From the NCBI RefSeq assembly GCF_028993635.1, contig NZ_CP118631.1, positions 992,001 to 1,056,000 of the forward strand: 64,000 nucleotides of DNA, read 5' to 3'. Shown here in pieces: positions 47,570-57,432 of this stretch. The notes under the pieces are model-generated. The model saw nothing but the letters and a program-made list of their open reading frames with translations. It made no database searches and was not told the DNA's origin. The position numbers and the translations under genes are program-made. The DNA is from Mucilaginibacter sp. SJ (GTDB lineage: Bacteria > Bacteroidota > Bacteroidia > Sphingobacteriales > Sphingobacteriaceae). Numbering within the stretch: position 1 is the first letter of the stretch; the number at the start of each line of letters is the position of its first letter.

Positions 47570-49180
47570 TCAATCGTAGTCAAAAGCCTTAATATCCATA
47601 ATCCGTTGTTCAAATTGATCCGGGTGCAGCGATTTGGCTTTGATCCTCATTTTGTAAACATAGATTGTATTGACAGAATATTCCAATATTTTGGCAATAG
47701 TTTCATTATCGGCAATACCCATCCTTATAAGCGCGAATATGCGAAGATCTGTATTTAATACTTCATCCTCATCAGGCCAGATCTGATCTTTCTCGGCAAA
47801 CAGGCTGTTGAACACCGTAATAAAATTAGGGAAGATCTTTAAAAAAATATGATCAAAGCTGTAGTATAAACTCTCTCTTTCTTTTTTAATATCAATATTA
47901 TTTACAAAAGTATGAATGGCATCGTACTTCTTCATCGAGAGCTTGGCATCAATGGAGATTTTCAAATTTTCGAGCTTAACTATATAGCCCGAAATGGCTT
48001 TAAAAAACTGCCCGATATATTCCTCTTTAATTTTTGCATCTTCAATCAGTTTCCCGTTTATGTGGTTTAACTGTACATTTTTCCCTTCAATTATTGCTTC
48101 TTTAACCTTCAACTTCTTTAATTGGTTGATGATCATCACCAGAAAAAAAACCACCAGCAATGCAAGCGAGGTAATAATTAACAGTAACACCAGGAAGCGG
48201 TTTTTTTGATGCTCGGTATTATTAAGCTCGGCTGCTGCTATTAATGGTAAAATTGAAGCAATCTGTATTTTACGCTGGCGGGCTCCGTAAAAGTCGGCAT
48301 CGGCTTTTGCCAATTGAATGAAACTGTAAGCATCTTTGATGTTGCCCTGTTTATACAACAGTTCTGCCAGCGTATAAAGTGCAACCGTTTCACGGGTTGA
48401 TGATTTGATATCGGCTATTGCAGCCCTCATCATCAAATTAAGGCCTTCCTGCCTTTCGTTATCTTCAAGACAGATGGCTCCCAATGAGCATGACACCATT
48501 GCCCGCAGGTGCATGGAAATTGGCATATCCTTCTCCAGTAATTTTTTAAACCGTATCCGCCCTTCTCCATAATTCTTTTCCTGGTAATCCTTCAAACCAA
48601 GTAAATAAGTATGCATTATATGGTCGTTACCGCAAAACGAAACCGCCGAATCAATGTATTTATTACCGGCCTTAATATAATCGGGACTAAAGTATTTGTC
48701 ATTGCTGTAATTCGCCAGATCATAATTGCACCTGCCTAAAAAGAAATAGTAATCAACTTTATCGGCATTGCTCAGCGCTTTTACATTTACTTTTCGTAAA
48801 TAGTCAAATGTTTCGTTAAACATCCCCGACGAAAGGAGAATAAAAGCCATTCTTACATAACTATAATACTCTTTTGGTTTATTACCGGTTACTTTGCTTA
48901 GTGATATCATTTTATCAACATAAACATATGCCGAATCAAACTGATATGATTTGTATTCGGTGTAAAGCTTGTCCCAGGTATCAAACCGTACATCATAATT
49001 GGTTTGCGAAAGATTTGATTGGTATGCCTTTAATTTTCGGATTCTTGCTTCTTTACTGCTATCATATATATTTTTTTTTGCGATTTCAGTTTTTAATTCT
49101 TCGAGTAAGGTATTAGGATCAGTGAATGCATTTGCCGAAAGAATAATTAATGAAAAAAGCAAACAGAAGATATATTTCAT
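47570..49180 (-). CDS. TPR-transmembrane-HTH regulator (DUF6377-type)
   Basis: I use ATG 49180; the longer frame opens with GTG. The 536-residue protein has a signal peptide (LLFSLIILSANA) and periplasmic TPR-like helices to ~residue 320. One transmembrane helix follows (FLVLLLIITSLALLVVFFLVMII), then a cytoplasmic coiled coil and DUF6377-like region. The C-terminal LuxR/GerE-like helix-turn-helix reads DLRIFALIRMGIADNETIAKIL then VNTIYVYKMRIKAKSL. Such proteins sense across the envelope and bind DNA directly while membrane-anchored. Its place just upstream of SusC makes it the likely regulator of the locus. Confidence 0.85.
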   Translation of the reverse strand: MKYIFCLLFSLIILSANAFTDPNTLLEELKTEIAKKNIYDSSKEARIRKLKAYQSNLSQTNYDVRFDTWDKLYTEYKSYQFDSAYVYVDKMISLSKVTGNKPKEYYSYVRMAFILLSSGMFNETFDYLRKVNVKALSNADKVDYYFFLGRCNYDLANYSNDKYFSPDYIKAGNKYIDSAVSFCGNDHIMHTYLLGLKDYQEKNYGEGRIRFKKLLEKDMPISMHLRAMVSCSLGAICLEDNERQEGLNLMMRAAIADIKSSTRETVALYTLAELLYKQGNIKDAYSFIQLAKADADFYGARQRKIQIASILPLIAAAELNNTEHQKNRFLVLLLIITSLALLVVFFLVMIINQLKKLKVKEAIIEGKNVQLNHINGKLIEDAKIKEEYIGQFFKAISGYIVKLENLKISIDAKLSMKKYDAIHTFVNNIDIKKERESLYYSFDHIFLKIFPNFITVFNSLFAEKDQIWPDEDEVLNTDLRIFALIRMGIADNETIAKILEYSVNTIYVYKMRIKAKSLHPDQFEQRIMDIKAFDYD

Positions 49181-49655
49181 TTTTGGTATAAAGGTTTTAA
49201 ATGGCGTACCGATCCGATGATTAATCAAACACACAATTTCTGCAAATCAAATACGGCAATAAATTAATTAAACTGCAACCAACAAGGCTATCATTTTAGG
49301 AGATAAATTGCACACCTATCCCCGGTTTATATTCTCAAATATATGGATTTACAGTATTGCTAATGCGTTTTAGTTTAGTTTTTTGATCAGCAGAGATTAC
49401 ACTGTCCGAACCTGAAAAAGATTGAGATCATGCCACTCAAACGACGAGTTTTGTTTTTAACCAATAGTTAACAAAAGCAGACAATATTTTCAATCACTGC
49501 GTTCTTTTCTATACAAGAAATACATAACTAATTAAAATATTGCAATAAGTTTAATTATATAAACTCATTGCAATATTTAAGTAAAAATTAATACAAACTA
49601 ATTTTTAGGGCGAAGATGGCATCCCCCTTGTTTTTATTATTGTAAAACCTGACTT
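49181..49655. other. Divergent control region with palindrome
   Basis: This is non-coding between the regulator and the secreted small protein, both reading away from it. Only the palindrome at 49537-49576 stands out. Confidence 0.5.
49537..49576. promoter_or_regulatory. Forty-base inverted repeat, putative operator
   Basis: Arms ATATTGCAATAAGTTT and AAACTCATTGCAATAT match at 15 of 16 positions around AATTATAT. It lies 80 bp before the ATG at 49656. The large, nearly exact arms with an AT centre fit a dimer-binding operator or a mRNA leader hairpin. Confidence 0.45.
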
Positions 49656-50252
49656 ATGAAAGCATATTATGAATCTCTAACAACAGGCATCAAAACCCTA
49701 TTGATTGCAATAGCCTGCCTTTTACCATCGCTGGTTTTCTCACAGTCTAAAACACCAGGATCGGTTGAGTATTTAAAATTTTGCAATGGAATTAGCGGAC
49801 TGACACTTGGTGAGGACATTAGCCAAATTCCGGCCCGTAAGCTTACCTATTTAGATAATGATGCTAAACCCGATGCAGACAGCTGTATCCGTTATCAATA
49901 TAAAGACAGTAGCTCATTGATACAGGGAGATAGTTTGTTATTAGATGCAATAGGTTTCCGCGTTTACAAAAACAAAATAGTGAACATTTATCTTTTCTTT
50001 AAGATGACTGACGCTTATAAAATACTGGACTATTTCTTAAAAGCATATGGGCCATTTACAGGGCGCCCGAACGCTTATGCTGATATTTATAACTGGGATA
50101 CAACCGCACTGAATTTGTCATTGAGATACCAGGTAAAAACCGAGATGGGGGTAGCTATATTTAGCAATAAAAACCTTGAAAACGAAATTGCAGCCAACCG
50201 GCCTTCAGTACTCCTTAAAGATGCATATCAGTCGTTTTCTGTTTTGTATTGA
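49656..50252 (+). CDS. Small secreted protein of unknown function
   Basis: The 198-residue protein has a signal peptide (LLIAIACLLPSLVFSQ). The mature part has one domain: LKFCNGISGLTLGEDISQIP, then a Cys in SCIRYQYKDSS, then IGFRVYKNKIVNIYLFFKM, giving two Cys that could form a disulfide. The pattern (short conserved G-L-x-L-G motif, then a beta-alpha-beta stretch) is like small periplasmic proteins of Bacteroidota with no named role. It has its own promoter region and stands alone. Confidence 0.6.
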   Translation: MKAYYESLTTGIKTLLIAIACLLPSLVFSQSKTPGSVEYLKFCNGISGLTLGEDISQIPARKLTYLDNDAKPDADSCIRYQYKDSSSLIQGDSLLLDAIGFRVYKNKIVNIYLFFKMTDAYKILDYFLKAYGPFTGRPNAYADIYNWDTTALNLSLRYQVKTEMGVAIFSNKNLENEIAANRPSVLLKDAYQSFSVLY

Positions 50253-50423
50253 TGACGTTCTGTTATTAAGGGTTACAAAATGCCTCTTCAGGACCATTAC
50301 TGACTTGAAAACAACGAATTATTAAATAAACTTTGGTTTTAACGCGAAAACATCCTTTATTTAAAAAAAATCAAACGAAATTTGTGTACGGTGGTTATCT
50401 ATCATCTTAATCTCAATTTATAA

Positions 50424-50840
50424 ATGGTCAAATTATTTGTAGGCGGCTTTCCTCTGGAAATGACAGAGCTGGAACTTGTTAAAATGATAGGTCCACATGG
50501 CGATGTGGAAACGATTAAAATTGTACGCGACAAAAAAACAAGGATATGCAAAGGATATGCATTTCTTGAAATGAAGGACCGCACCGGGGCCGAGAACGCG
50601 GTAATTGCCTTAGACGGTACGCCCATTGCCGATCGGGTATTAAGTGTAAAAATAAACGACGACTTTGTTAAGAAAACTCCTCCGCCACGTAAGTCATTTG
50701 GATACGGCAACAACAATAATAGAGGCACCGGTGACAGAACTAACAATACCCGAAACTATAATAGCCCAAGCAATTACCGGAGCAATAATGATCAGTCACC
50801 TGGAGGTGACAGACCAAGGCGCCCCAGAAAAACGATGTAA
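50424..50840 (+). CDS. RRM-domain RNA-binding protein
   Basis: The 138-residue protein has one RNA recognition motif at ~1-78 with RNP2 (KLFVGGF) and RNP1 (KGYAFLEM), and the helix MTELELVKMIGPHGDVETI. The C-terminal ~60 residues are Asn/Gly/Arg-rich and disordered (GNNNNRGTGDRTNNTRNY, PRRPRKTM). Bacterial RRM proteins of this kind are small, often cold-inducible, single-stranded RNA binders. A terminator follows directly. It is a single-gene unit. RNA targets are unknown. Confidence 0.9.
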   Translation: MVKLFVGGFPLEMTELELVKMIGPHGDVETIKIVRDKKTRICKGYAFLEMKDRTGAENAVIALDGTPIADRVLSVKINDDFVKKTPPPRKSFGYGNNNNRGTGDRTNNTRNYNSPSNYRSNNDQSPGGDRPRRPRKTM

Positions 50841-50864
50841 CAAACCACTGATAGGTCATACTAA

Positions 50865-50903
50865 AAAAAATCCCGGCCAGATCTCAATCGGCCGGGATTT
50901 TTT
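50865..50903. terminator. Bidirectional terminator
   Basis: AAAAAATCCCGGCC pairs exactly with GGCCGGGATTTTTT around an 11-base loop. It lies between the convergent RRM and phosphoglucomutase genes. Confidence 0.9.
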
Positions 50904-50922
50904 CAAACATCATTATCCGTAG

Positions 50923-52659
50923 TTAAACACCGAGGTCCTGCATAATTGAGGCAATCTTAGCGTCAAGTTGTTTGTCTGTTTCACTGTATGTTTCTTTACT
51001 TTCAAGTTTGCCGTTCACACTGCAATAAAACTTAATTTTAGGCTCCGTGCCTGACGGACGGGCCGAAATGATACTACCGTCCTCGGTAATGAATTGTAAA
51101 ACATCAGATACAGGCAATTCAATTGGTTTGCTTGTATTGGTTGCTAAATCAGTTTCAATACGTTTTTCATAATCCTTAAGCGTACTTACTTTTGAGCCGC
51201 CTAAGGTATCCGGAGGATTAGTACGGAATTTCTCCATCATTTCCTTAATTTCTTCGGCACCTGTTTTACCTTTTTTTGTGAGGGAGATCAGCTTTTCCTT
51301 ATAAAATCCATATTGCACATAAGTATCAATTAACGCTTCAAAAAGACTGCTTCCTTTGTCTTTGTAATAAGCGGTCATTTCTGCGATGAAGGCGCTTGAA
51401 ACTACAGCGTCCTTATCCCTTACAAGTTCGCCTATCAAATAGCCGTAGCTTTCTTCACCGCCACCTATAAAGGTTTGTTTACCCTCAAAGTGGGTCATTA
51501 ACTCGCCGATATACTTAAAGCCGGTAAGAGTGTTATAGTAAGTAACATTCTTGGCTTCGGCTATGCGTTCGATAAGATTTGTGGTAACAATGGTTTTAAC
51601 AATATACTCTTTACCGGTAAGCTTGCCTTTTTCTTCCCATGCGCTTAATAAATAATTGATCAGCATAGCGCCGGTTTGGTTACCATTGAGCAGGATAAAC
51701 TCGCCATCGGTATTTTTCACAGCAATACCCACACGATCTGCGTCGGGATCTGTAGCCAATACCAGGTCGGCATCAGTTTCCTGGGCTTTTTTAAGGGCAA
51801 GTGTAAGCGCTTCCTTTTCTTCGGGATTAGGGTAAACTACTGTTGGGAAATTACCATCAGGAGTTATTTGCTCATCAACCAGGATCACATTTTCAAAACC
51901 AAACCGTTTCAGGGCTTGGGGTACCAATGTGATACCTGTACCATGGATTGGCGAATAAACTATTTTAAGATCTTTTTGACGTGCAATAGCATCAGGCGAA
52001 ACAGAAAGTTCGGTGATCTTGCTCAGGTAAAGCTCGTCAATGTCCTCTCCTATTTCTTCAATATTAGCATCAACGCGGTTAAATTTGATGTCATCTATGC
52101 TGCTGATTGCAGCCACCTCGTCCATTACGGCTTTATCGTGCGGAGAAACAAATTGCCCGCCATCGGCCCCATAAGCTTTGTAGCCATTATACTCTTTAGG
52201 GTTGTGCGATGCAGTAAGCATTACACCGCTTTTGCAGCCTAAATGGCGTACTGCAAACGAAAGCTCGGGTGTGGGACGTAATGCCTTAAAAAAGTAAACA
52301 TAAATGCCATTAGCTGAAAAAACTTCGGCCGTAATAGTCGAAAAGAAATCGGCATTGTTACGGCTGTCATGAGCGATAGCTACTTTGATTTTTTCGCCTG
52401 GGTAGGTTTTTTTCAGATAATTAGCTAATCCCTGTGTGGCGGCGCCTATAGTATACTTATTGATACGGTTTGAACCCGGCCCCATAATACCGCGAAGGCC
52501 GCCGGTACCAAACTCCAGATCGCGGTAAAATGAATCCGTCAGTTCAGTATATGCCTTATCGTCAATTAATTTTCGGATTTCCTGCTTTACATCAGCATCA
52601 TAATTTCCTTGAAGCCATGAGTTTGCTTTTTGAAGAATGGTGGGGTCTAATTCCTGCAT
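50923..52659 (-). CDS. pgm: Phosphoglucomutase/phosphomannomutase
   Basis: The 578-residue protein carries all alpha-D-phosphohexomutase motifs: the phosphoserine loop TASHNPKEYNGYK (Ser ~151), the Mg site DPDADR (~304-309), the sugar loop GGEESYG, and the phosphate site RPSGTEPKIKFY. It interconverts glucose-1-phosphate and glucose-6-phosphate (or the mannose pair) via a bisphosphate, in the cytoplasm. The length fits the PGM2-like long form common in Bacteroidota. It would link the nearby sugar-degrading enzymes to central metabolism, although no shared regulation is visible. Confidence 0.93.
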   Translation of the reverse strand: MQELDPTILQKANSWLQGNYDADVKQEIRKLIDDKAYTELTDSFYRDLEFGTGGLRGIMGPGSNRINKYTIGAATQGLANYLKKTYPGEKIKVAIAHDSRNNADFFSTITAEVFSANGIYVYFFKALRPTPELSFAVRHLGCKSGVMLTASHNPKEYNGYKAYGADGGQFVSPHDKAVMDEVAAISSIDDIKFNRVDANIEEIGEDIDELYLSKITELSVSPDAIARQKDLKIVYSPIHGTGITLVPQALKRFGFENVILVDEQITPDGNFPTVVYPNPEEKEALTLALKKAQETDADLVLATDPDADRVGIAVKNTDGEFILLNGNQTGAMLINYLLSAWEEKGKLTGKEYIVKTIVTTNLIERIAEAKNVTYYNTLTGFKYIGELMTHFEGKQTFIGGGEESYGYLIGELVRDKDAVVSSAFIAEMTAYYKDKGSSLFEALIDTYVQYGFYKEKLISLTKKGKTGAEEIKEMMEKFRTNPPDTLGGSKVSTLKDYEKRIETDLATNTSKPIELPVSDVLQFITEDGSIISARPSGTEPKIKFYCSVNGKLESKETYSETDKQLDAKIASIMQDLGV

Positions 52660-52932
52660 AAGTGGTTGTATATTTTCAATTTATCTGATTCGGTTTTGTT
52701 TTAAATATGATAATAAATAATCAAAACAGAACGCCTTAAAGTTAAATCATCTTTTTAATTATGCCAGCCCAATATGCAATAAGTTTTAAATATAATGTAC
52801 AGCAAGAGCGGCACACCGAACGTTATCTGAACAAGATACTCCGGTAAAAGTTTTATCAACTTCAAGCTGTAAAGGCGTTGCCTTCCTTTGCCCTCGATTT
52901 ATCGTTAGCCGACGAACCATTAATCAAATCTG

Positions 52933-55083
52933 TTAACGCCCTTTAGTAAACAAATTGAGTATCGGTATATCAACTAAAACCCCAACCGACCAACGAGTAT
53001 ATAATTTATTATCGCCGTAAGAGTTAGTTATCACGTCTTTATTGGCTCCTGTTAAACTAACACTACGCAAATTGGGAGCAACCTGGAAACCACCCGAAAT
53101 TGAGATTGGTGTGGATGGTATGCCTATAGATAAAAACAAACCGGGACTTATGATATTCTTCAGCTCAATTTTTGGCACCTGTGCTACAGTAGCGCTGGTA
53201 TCTTTTGCTATCGGGGTACTTTCGGATGTAAAGCGGTATGAGGCAAGTGCGCCGATATCAATTAAAGAAACAAAAACAGAAGTCGACCATTTTTTATCGC
53301 CCGTAGGAACAAATAATAAACGGTGCCCCCAGCTAAATGAAATTCCTACCGGTGCTGATAGTCCGTATGCGCCTTTATACTTTTCATCAATGCCATGCAC
53401 TTTTTCGCTACCTACATAAGGGCCAACATAGGCGTTCAGAGCGACATTAAAAATAGCCTCGCGTTTAACGGTTGAACTGCCTACCGGTAAAGCAATTGCT
53501 TCAATAGCGTTTTTTACTTCGTCGCTGTTTTTCGCTTTTGATACCTCCGCGGCGAAATTGGCATATTTAATAAACATTTTATTTATTGCCGGCCACTCGG
53601 CGAACGCTGCAATTTTTGTTTCAAGTTCATTTATTTCTTTCTTTATGGCTGTTTTGGCGACTGCATCCTGTAGTTTATCATATTCTGCTTTTTTTTCTGC
53701 AAGATTTCTAACTAAATCCTGTTTTATCGGGTTGGTAACGACTTTATTAATAAACAGGTTATCGTAAACGCCGCTAAGCTCAACTATGGCCGATGGGTAC
53801 TGTTTTTCGTAAACATCAATGTAAACGTTGCCAAGGCTACGGGCTGATGACAGATATTGATCAATCTTTGGATCTTTCCTGTCAATCATCGCTATAGTGA
53901 TATTAGCCGGGTTGACATTTAAAAGCAATGGCGATTTCAATAATTGCTCAAAAAGGTTAAGGGATGAATTATAAAGCGCGTAATAATCCTGGTAATTAAA
54001 AGTGTTTTCACCTTTTTGCTGAAGCTGCTTTAAATTAATAAAATACCTGTTTACTATCGTTGCTTTTTGTATAAGTTCAATGTTATACTTCTGATAAATT
54101 TCCTCAAATTTTAAAAAGTCACCACTACGGTCTTTGAGGAATTGCCTCATAGAACCCTCTTTAAAATTAATATCTTTTTTTTCCAATTGCTGGTAAAGCA
54201 AACCAAGGTAGATTTGGAAAGTTACAGAGCTATTAAACAACATCTTTGCCGAATCGACATCAACCCAGTATTTATCTTTCTGATTTGAACGTAATGATTG
54301 TGAAAAAAGATCGAAAGCCTGCAATGCCGGATATACATTTTCATTTACAAGCCGTAAGGTGCCATTGTCTGCTTTATTAACCAGGTAGTTATGAAAAATA
54401 TCCCCGGGATGGGAACCCTCATGAAACTCGTTGGCTATATACAAGGCATCAATGAAGATTATCCTGACATGAGGCATGGCAGCAAACAATTGATCCATGC
54501 ACGGGTCTTCAATCAAATTGGAAACATTGGGAAGTAATAGTGCCAGATCTTTTTGAAATGATTCCCGGAGCAAATCGGTATAAGCGGCGTAGTTATAGAT
54601 CTCAACATCTATAGCCGTAAGTGATTTGTAAGTAACCGGAAATAATAACTGCAATTGCCTCGTACTGTCCAGTTCTTTTTTAAACCGCGAAAAAAAGGCC
54701 GTTGAAAGTTCTTGTTTTGTTCGTTCCACCAAAAACTTTGCAAGACCGTCGGCAAGATTGGTAACATCAAGAGAGCCTATGGATTGTATTAATTCGGATG
54801 GGCTGGGTATTGTCCCCCCGCTTGCACCGCCAGCTTCATAAATCCCGTTCAGATTAAAAAACGGGTTTTTCTTAATAACAGTGTCTACATTGGTGGTGTT
54901 TTTAAGATTAAAATAATAAGCAAACAGCGGCTTATTTTGTGGGCTGATCCTTATTTTCCCGTCTTTGTCGTAAAGGCTTTTTAAATATAATACATCATAA
55001 AAAACGCGCCTTTCGGGTTGTTGTGCAAACATTTTGCAGGATAGAAGCAAGAGCAAAAAAAGAGAGGCATATTTATATTTCAT
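52933..55083 (-). CDS. Large secreted protein with barrel-like C-terminus (third gene of protease operon)
   Basis: The 716-residue protein has a signal peptide (YASLFLLLLLSCKMFAQ; there is a Cys at ~16 but no good lipobox). Residues ~90-530 are mainly helical, with a charged coiled-coil segment (LAEKKAEYDKLQDAVAKTAI). The last ~170 residues alternate like outer-membrane strands (NVALNAYVGPYVGSE, APVGISFSWGHRLLFV, KWSTSVFVSLIDIGALASYRF, ARWSVGVLVDIPI-like end). It would sit in the outer membrane with a periplasmic helical part. Its ATG overlaps the protease stop as ATGA. I recognise no family. Together with its neighbours it looks like one envelope-spanning system. Confidence 0.7.
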   Translation of the reverse strand: MKYKYASLFLLLLLSCKMFAQQPERRVFYDVLYLKSLYDKDGKIRISPQNKPLFAYYFNLKNTTNVDTVIKKNPFFNLNGIYEAGGASGGTIPSPSELIQSIGSLDVTNLADGLAKFLVERTKQELSTAFFSRFKKELDSTRQLQLLFPVTYKSLTAIDVEIYNYAAYTDLLRESFQKDLALLLPNVSNLIEDPCMDQLFAAMPHVRIIFIDALYIANEFHEGSHPGDIFHNYLVNKADNGTLRLVNENVYPALQAFDLFSQSLRSNQKDKYWVDVDSAKMLFNSSVTFQIYLGLLYQQLEKKDINFKEGSMRQFLKDRSGDFLKFEEIYQKYNIELIQKATIVNRYFINLKQLQQKGENTFNYQDYYALYNSSLNLFEQLLKSPLLLNVNPANITIAMIDRKDPKIDQYLSSARSLGNVYIDVYEKQYPSAIVELSGVYDNLFINKVVTNPIKQDLVRNLAEKKAEYDKLQDAVAKTAIKKEINELETKIAAFAEWPAINKMFIKYANFAAEVSKAKNSDEVKNAIEAIALPVGSSTVKREAIFNVALNAYVGPYVGSEKVHGIDEKYKGAYGLSAPVGISFSWGHRLLFVPTGDKKWSTSVFVSLIDIGALASYRFTSESTPIAKDTSATVAQVPKIELKNIISPGLFLSIGIPSTPISISGGFQVAPNLRSVSLTGANKDVITNSYGDNKLYTRWSVGVLVDIPILNLFTKGR

Positions 55084-56183
55084 ACAAAATCGTTAAAAAA
55101 ATTCAATAAAAGTTCGGGTTTTAGCAATGGAAGATCGAAGGATACCGGCGGGTTCCCATCTTCAGTTATAATGAAGGTTGTTTTCTGCGTCATAGCCGCC
55201 AATTTTTCAGTGATCGCAGCCAATGAATAACTAAAATTCATTTTTTGAATCATCAGCGCAATTATGCCCGATGTAATAGCCGTCGCAAAACTACTCCCGC
55301 TATCAGCTATCAATTCGTTATTCTGATCATATGATTTTATTTGCGAGCCATTGGTCACCAGCGATAGGAACTCATTTATACAAGGATAGCCATTCTCTTT
55401 ATCCGGAACCATGCCAACCCCGATTGTATTTTTTAAACAGGCCGGATAGTATTTACTTGTATCTCCAAATACTATCGAATTTCCGATAGAACAAACAACT
55501 ATTTTATTGTTAGCTACGGCATTGTTTATAGCCTCCTGAATTAAACCTTTAGTGACTTCATTGCCTAACCCTGATGACCAACTAATTGAAACCACATGAA
55601 TATCAGGCATTTTTGCGCACCAATTAATCGCGTCAGCATATCTTTGGGCATCTCTCTCCGTGTTTTCAAATGTTCTTTTTTCGGATATTTTACAGGCGAA
55701 TAAATTAGAGCCCGGAGCCACACCGACATGGTTGCCGCTGGTATTCCGTAGCCCAACAAGGGAGGCACAAAATGTACCATGACCGGCGTTGTCTTTTATC
55801 TCTACATCATCATCGCCATAAACATAATACTTACTCTGATTATAAAACAGGTCTGTTATGCCCGGCGCAATGCCAGTGTCAACCACAGCAACACCAACGC
55901 CTGTACCTGCATACCGGCCCCAAATCTCCGGCAGGTTCAAGTCAATCATCCATTGCTGATAATTGCTCCCGGTACCATCTATTTGTTCGGCCCCGCCGCT
56001 CCAATAATGACTATTGGCATCGTCACCCACTTTATACCAGGTATTGTTTCCATCAAGTTCCTCTCCCTGCACAATCCCGGTTACTTCTATAACGTCGCCC
56101 GGCTCTCTTACAGCACCGGTTTGATAGGTTGTATGAGCGCCTCCTACCCTGGTATTAAGCAGCTTGGTTACTTTAATACGCAT
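55080..56183 (-). CDS. SH3-like/S8 subtilisin-type serine protease, no signal peptide
   Basis: The 367-residue protein starts with an SH3-like domain (~1-65, VIEVTGIVQG, NTWYKVGDD) and then a subtilase domain with the catalytic triad visible: Asp ~102 (VAVVDTGI), His ~135 (GHGTFCASLVG), Ser ~298 (GSSFATAITSG), plus oxyanion Asn ~235. No leader or prodomain is present, so it should be cytoplasmic, which is unusual for S8 proteases. Its start overlaps the stop of the upstream membrane-protein gene by 1 base, and its stop overlaps the next start as ATGA. It is probably an effector or processing protease controlled by its membrane partners; the target is unknown. Confidence 0.85.
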   Translation of the reverse strand: MRIKVTKLLNTRVGGAHTTYQTGAVREPGDVIEVTGIVQGEELDGNNTWYKVGDDANSHYWSGGAEQIDGTGSNYQQWMIDLNLPEIWGRYAGTGVGVAVVDTGIAPGITDLFYNQSKYYVYGDDDVEIKDNAGHGTFCASLVGLRNTSGNHVGVAPGSNLFACKISEKRTFENTERDAQRYADAINWCAKMPDIHVVSISWSSGLGNEVTKGLIQEAINNAVANNKIVVCSIGNSIVFGDTSKYYPACLKNTIGVGMVPDKENGYPCINEFLSLVTNGSQIKSYDQNNELIADSGSSFATAITSGIIALMIQKMNFSYSLAAITEKLAAMTQKTTFIITEDGNPPVSFDLPLLKPELLLNFFNDFV

Positions 56184-57238
56184 TAGCCTACTGGTTTTAC
56201 GGTTACGGTAGTGTTTTTAGTTGGCGTGGTTGCTTCTTCTTCGGGCTTTTTGCCTGCCGCACGTAAACTTACAATTTTATTGATCAAATCGAACCAAAAG
56301 GGAGCGCCTAACATTAAAGCTACAGCTGTTAATAATAAACCCATTATTTTGATTAAAAGCGACAAAAAGTTTTGGCAAAATGTTTTACCCTTCAAATCCG
56401 GAGTATTTTGTGCCGTCCAGCCAACAGGGATGCCTGCGTTGTTCATAAACGTTTTAACCGTACTCACCTGATTTACAACTTTTTTTCCATCGCGTAAAGT
56501 TTTGCTTGTGTCAACACGTGCATTTTTAATTACGGTAATCTTGTCTGCTTCAAATTCAATAAAATCGGTGTTAGGATTATATTTTTCTTTATTAAGTTGA
56601 TTAACTGTAGATTGAACGTTGTCGGCGGTGTGCTTAAGAACGTCTTGCTTGCTCCAGAGTTTATTTACGATATTGATGGTATCAACATTTAAGGAGGCGC
56701 AGATTACTACCGAAATAATAAATACAATAAACTGGGACGATCGTTTGTAAACTCCCGAGGCCCTGTCCATGGCCGAATTATAAAATGTTTCAATCTGTTT
56801 TTGAAAACTCTGAAGATCGCCCTGGGCGCGCTCATAAAAATTAAGAAGAAGTTTCCTGATCCCGGCAGAGATCCCAACCTGTGCCGCTATGCCGTCATCT
56901 GTTAAAACATCCCTGATCTTATTCATATCAAGGATAATATTTTCATCGTCTTTAAACTGATCCATTAAAGCTGCAGCGAAATTGCCCGCCGGGATATATG
57001 ATGGCAAACTGCTTGAATCTTTTTTTAAAGATGTAATGTTCGGATTATTATAAAGCTTCTCAGCTATTTTTTTCCAGTCCTGGTCAAAAAGTAAACATTC
57101 AATAGCATTTTTCAGATACTCTCCCCGCTTGTTGAGCAGGGCAGACAAATACTCGTGAACTGTACTAACAGTTAGGCTCAGCGAAAAATAGGTGAACGAC
57201 AGTGTGAGCGCCAGGTCAATAATTGGGGAATTAAACAT
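56183..57238 (-). CDS. Inner-membrane protein heading the S8-protease operon
   Basis: The 351-residue protein has helices at ~7-35 (LALTLSFTYFSLSLTVST), ~168-190 (FIVFIISVVICASLNV) and ~288-312 (IMGLLLTAVALMLGAPFWF). A long cytoplasmic or periplasmic helical region lies between the first two. The motif GAPFWFDLINKIVSLR near the C-terminus and HEYLSALLNKRGEYLKNAI near the start resemble a widespread uncharacterised bacterial membrane family that I recall but cannot name. The C-terminal tail is Thr/Glu/Lys-rich. It is the first gene of a three-gene overlapping operon. Confidence 0.7.
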   Translation of the reverse strand: MFNSPIIDLALTLSFTYFSLSLTVSTVHEYLSALLNKRGEYLKNAIECLLFDQDWKKIAEKLYNNPNITSLKKDSSSLPSYIPAGNFAAALMDQFKDDENIILDMNKIRDVLTDDGIAAQVGISAGIRKLLLNFYERAQGDLQSFQKQIETFYNSAMDRASGVYKRSSQFIVFIISVVICASLNVDTINIVNKLWSKQDVLKHTADNVQSTVNQLNKEKYNPNTDFIEFEADKITVIKNARVDTSKTLRDGKKVVNQVSTVKTFMNNAGIPVGWTAQNTPDLKGKTFCQNFLSLLIKIMGLLLTAVALMLGAPFWFDLINKIVSLRAAGKKPEEEATTPTKNTTVTVKPVG

Positions 57239-57432
57239 AAGGTTGTGGGTTTAGCAGGCGTAAAAAATATTTTTCAATTTACAAAGGAATGCACCGAATA
57301 TCAATCCGTTAAAACACGGTATTTTCATACGTATTTTTGCGCAACCGTCAGTGTTACATCGCTTTAAATTGGATCAAAACAGCGAAGGCGTAAGTTTTTA
57401 TGAATTGCCGAAGAATTAAGATATTACGACGA

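Noticed and set aside
57260..57418. Protein-like stretch on the plus strand (ending GVSFYELPKN) after the S8 operon start
   Set aside because: It has no start codon, a stop just upstream and about 52 codons; may be the tail of a lost gene but cannot be supported.
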